Source: Rhodospirillales bacterium
GTDB lineage: Bacteria > Pseudomonadota > Alphaproteobacteria > Rhodospirillales > JASLLZ01
Length of the DNA stretch: 42,724 nucleotides
Reading direction: 5' to 3'
Assembly (NCBI GenBank): GCA_030746775.1
Contig: JASLLZ010000016.1
Coordinates: 1 to 42,724, forward strand
Part shown: one piece after another, positions 42,645 to 42,724 of the stretch
Position numbering within the stretch: the first letter of the stretch is position 1
How the letters are laid out: every line of letters starts with the position of its first letter
Notes under the pieces: model-generated
Told to the model about the DNA's origin: nothing
Databases searched by the model: none
What the model saw: only the letters and a program-made list of their open reading frames with translations
Position numbers and translations under genes: made by a program

Positions 42645-42724
42645 CGTCTGACAGGAGCATTGCTGGACCGACTGACCCACCATGTGCACATCCTGGAAAT
42701 GAATGGCGACAGCTATCGCCTCAA
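42645..42724 (+). mobile_element. istB: 3' part of an IS21 istB gene (fragment, runs off the edge)
   Basis: Frame 3 reads TGALLDRLTHHVHILEMNGD then SYRL to the last base. ALLDRLTHHxHILExxxxSxR is the near-C-terminal signature of IstB, the IS21-family helper ATPase. Upstream of about 42645 the resemblance stops, so the left junction of the element, or of a deletion into it, lies near 42616-42650. The remaining istB tail and the IS end are off the right edge. Confidence 0.75.

Overview
This window is a high-GC surface-polysaccharide (LPS O-antigen, capsule or exopolysaccharide) gene region, most likely from an alphaproteobacterium, perhaps of the Rhodospirillales. The taxon is inferred only from GC-rich codon use and gene content; there is no rRNA, tRNA or marker gene to confirm it. 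About 36 protein genes are tightly packed, many with ATGA or GTGA start/stop overlaps. No gene-free stretch exceeds 300 bases. I found no CRISPR array, tRNA, rRNA or riboswitch.

Layout. Bases 1-60 are the tail of a probable IS5-type transposase. 182-2885 (+) holds a three-step block for a diacetamido-uronic acid nucleotide sugar: a frameshifted WlbA/WbpB-like oxidoreductase, a WbpD/WlbB-like N-acetyltransferase and a WbpE/WlbC-like aminotransferase. A 33-bp hairpin separates it from a run of GT2 enzymes, one cut short at its 3' end, an SGNH hydrolase, an AsnB-type amidotransferase and a B12-binding radical SAM enzyme (2998-10610, mostly -). 10885-16022 holds a methyltransferase with an in-frame stop, a large polytopic membrane protein, and an MBOAT acyltransferase with its SGNH-like partner. 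16031-26612 (-) is a ten-gene translationally coupled operon: four GT4/GT2 sugar transferases plus another GT2, FkbM and two other methyltransferases, a NodU/CmcH carbamoyltransferase and an alpha/beta hydrolase. 26724-29122 (+) is an SGNH hydrolase and a GtrB-like GT2. 29095-35459 (-) is a nitroreductase with an unassigned toroid-like protein, then two GT-C-like membrane proteins behind a small TM protein. 35602-42616 (-) holds a second B12-radical SAM enzyme, a methyltransferase, a methyltransferase-GT2 fusion, GT4, GT9 and a 5'-damaged gene. The right edge is the end of an IS21 istB gene, so both ends lie in insertion sequences.

How the parts may work together (inference). Cytosolic GT2/GT4/GT9 enzymes build a repeat unit that includes an amidated or acetylated uronic acid. 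Carbamoyl, methyl and O-acyl groups decorate it. Three membrane-tailed GT2s could load undecaprenyl-phosphate sugars for the polytopic GT-C-like proteins on the periplasmic side. No clear Wzx flippase, Wzy polymerase or ABC exporter is present, so the locus is incomplete here. Four genes carry damage (two frameshifts, one nonsense codon, one 3' truncation, one 5' IS junction), suggesting a locus in flux or draft-assembly errors.
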